From a virus, in IMG/VR virus record IMGVR_UViG_3300034356_001231, positions 23,809-87,808 of that record: a DNA stretch of 64,000 bases, one strand, 5' to 3'. Positions 62,896 to 64,000 of this stretch are shown here, one piece after another (the first letter of the stretch is position 1; every line of letters starts with the position of its first letter). The notes under the pieces are model-generated. The model had not been told where the DNA came from. It worked only from the letters and a program-made list of their open reading frames with translations, and made no database searches. The position numbers were made by a program, and so were the translations under genes.

Positions 62896-62987
62896 TTAGT
62901 TCTCCTTATCTATTAATTATTATATAAACTCTGAAAAAAACAGTTCAAGGGCCGCCAGAAAAATATATAAAGCATTTAATTATAATC

Positions 62988-63383
62988 CTATCTTACTAAA
63001 TTTGTAGAACAATATACAGGATCTCTAGCGCCACCGGCGCCATCGGATACAAATACTCTAACAAGACTTACGGTGAGTCCCCAACATATAGCTTGTCCGT
63101 CATTAGCAGGGCCAGTAGCTGTATTGGTAAACGAATAGTTAGCAACCGCAGAATAATTTGCATCATTAATCGCATTCGAAATATTAACTGTGTAATCTCC
63201 ACCACCATTTCGAACAGCACTGGAAACATTAAAACTCGCTCTAATAACAGCCGAACCTGTTGATCCGTTAAAGTTGCACCAACTTCTACACAACTGTCCA
63301 ATTTCAGTTCCACTGGTGTTCTGAAAAACTGTTGGCGTCGAAAGACCAGATTTAATCGTATCTGCTACTATTGTTCCTGCCAT
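62988..63383 (-). CDS. Small fibre-like protein, paralogue of 61715 gene
   Basis: A 131-residue protein, MAGTIVADTIKSGLSTPTVFQ, then GSAVIRASFNVSSAVRNGGGDYTVNISNAINDANYSAV, shared with the 61715 protein. Cysteines near residues 32 and 36 and at the end (VYCSTNLVR). The class is a phage tail tip or fibre domain; the duplicated pair suggests diversification of receptor contacts. Confidence 0.6.
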   Translation of the reverse strand: MAGTIVADTIKSGLSTPTVFQNTSGTEIGQLCRSWCNFNGSTGSAVIRASFNVSSAVRNGGGDYTVNISNAINDANYSAVANYSFTNTATGPANDGQAICWGLTVSLVRVFVSDGAGGARDPVYCSTNLVR

Positions 63384-63411
63384 AATATTTCCTTTATATT
63401 ATTTATTATCA

Positions 63412-64000
63412 TTATACAATTGTCCAAGTGGAACCAGTTGGAACCGTAACAGTTACGCTAGTATTTACAGTAATAGGACCAGCTGACATAGCGTTTTTAC
63501 CAGTTGTTATGGTATAATTTGATGTAATGTTATTAGAAAATTCAATGAAAGCGTCAACGCCCATGTTACCAGCAACTTGTAGTTTGACTGCTGGTGACGT
63601 GTTACCAATACCAACGTTACCACTATTTAATACAGTAATATATTCACTAAACGTATTCTGTGATGTATTAGATGCTGGATATGCACCTATTCTAACAGCT
63701 ACAGTGTCTGATTTTCTACCATAGAGGGCTGTAGCCCAAGCGGTACTTTGTAAAGAACCAGTGTCTCCATAATGAAGTTCTGCACCAAAACCTCTGTCTG
63801 TCCAAAATGTAATACCAGCATTTCTAACAGTATTTGCTGTCGAAGCACCGCTTTGTACCTGAACGCCAAAAGTTGAGTTAGCAATAAAGTTAGATCCAAC
63901 TGTGTGACTAGCCGCATTAACAACACCAGTGTAAACACCAGTAGCGTTTGCGATGGTTGATGTACCTACTGTATGACTGGCAGCATTAACAACACCAGTG
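63412..64000 (-). CDS. Tail-fibre protein, C-terminal part (gene continues beyond window)
   Basis: An open frame on the minus strand runs from the window edge to TAA at 63412, giving about 196 residues without a start. It begins with TGVVNAASHTVGTSTIANAT units, repeats shared with the 982-residue fibre. Then come an aromatic domain (ITFWTDRGFGAELHYGDTG), a LNSGNVGIGNTSPAVKLQVAG repeat and the end TVNTSVTVTVPTGSTWTIV, typical of phage fibre C-termini. Its 5' end lies outside the window. Confidence 0.8.
   Translation of the reverse strand, partial: TGVVNAASHTVGTSTIANATGVYTGVVNAASHTVGSNFIANSTFGVQVQSGASTANTVRNAGITFWTDRGFGAELHYGDTGSLQSTAWATALYGRKSDTVAVRIGAYPASNTSQNTFSEYITVLNSGNVGIGNTSPAVKLQVAGNMGVDAFIEFSNNITSNYTITTGKNAMSAGPITVNTSVTVTVPTGSTWTIV

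Noticed and set aside
62896-62987. A gene or regulatory site in the gap after the 62988 gene.
   Set aside because: Only the ribosome-binding site of the GTG-started gene is visible; no promoter, hairpin or frame could be supported.

Overview
This window is part of the genome of a large T4-superfamily myovirus. The T4-type core is unmistakable. On the minus strand lie the replication and recombination genes (gp45, gp44, gp62, RegA, gp46, gp47, late sigma factor gp55, UvsW, UvsY). They are followed by a near-canonical head and tail block (gp23, gp22, gp21, portal gp20, tube gp19, sheath gp18, terminase gp17/gp16, gp15, gp14, gp13) and then tail fibres. No host gene is visible. The host cannot be fixed from the sequence; a Gram-negative bacterium is likely because several phage proteins carry Sec-type signal peptides and one matches the RlpA fold.

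Layout. (1) 1-16617, plus strand: the end of a B12-dependent ribonucleotide reductase, small genes, one tRNA, two exported cell-wall-type proteins, a ClpP-like protease, methyltransferases, a glutaredoxin and an AdoMet decarboxylase-like protein. These lead into a tightly overlapping run (8033-12366) encoding a nucleotidyltransferase, GmhA-like isomerase, GmhB-like phosphatase, transaldolase, GT-B glycosyltransferase and HddA-like kinase. Together these could make and use an NDP-heptose. RNase H/5' exonuclease, PhoH and a RecB-like nuclease follow. (2) 16604-20471, minus strand: a deaminase, small exported or membrane proteins and an array of 22 tRNA or tRNA-like genes. (3) 20479-26699, minus strand: small early genes, RegA and the clamp and clamp-loader genes, with a GIY-YIG homing endonuclease inserted on the opposite strand between gp44 and gp45, and a GT-A glycosyltransferase. 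(4) 26696-33442, minus strand: what reads as a thymine hypermodification cluster, consisting of a MazG-like protein, TET/JBP dioxygenase, class II glutamine amidotransferase, amidoligase, acetyltransferase, GIY-YIG/ParB fusion, aGPT-Pplase (amino acid:DNA transferase) and P-loop kinase. (5) 33435-40896, minus strand: deformylase, gp46/47, gp55, UvsW, UvsY and one virion-type protein. (6) 40931-56145: head, neck, tail and packaging genes, with a second GIY-YIG endonuclease beside gp23. (7) 56148-64000: a glycine-rich adhesin candidate, long repeat-rich fibres and tail-fibre-assembly-type proteins, running off the window end.

Regulation. A sigma70-type family (TTGACT or TTGACA, 16-17 bp, TATAAT-like) serves early-type genes. 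Several copies place the ATG exactly where transcription should start, predicting leaderless mRNAs. T4-type late promoters (TATAAATA) stand before gp23, gp22, gp18, the homing endonuclease and several small genes, which fits the gp55 gene. At 5346-5385 a late promoter sits at the loop of a 12-bp hairpin that hides the next gene's ribosome-binding site, an arrangement known from T4 gene e, soc and I-TevI.

The two most notable systems are the predicted DNA hypermodification cluster and the heptose-nucleotide cassette. Whether they cooperate, for example by glycosylating modified bases, is open. All family calls here were made by eye from motifs and have not been checked against a database.
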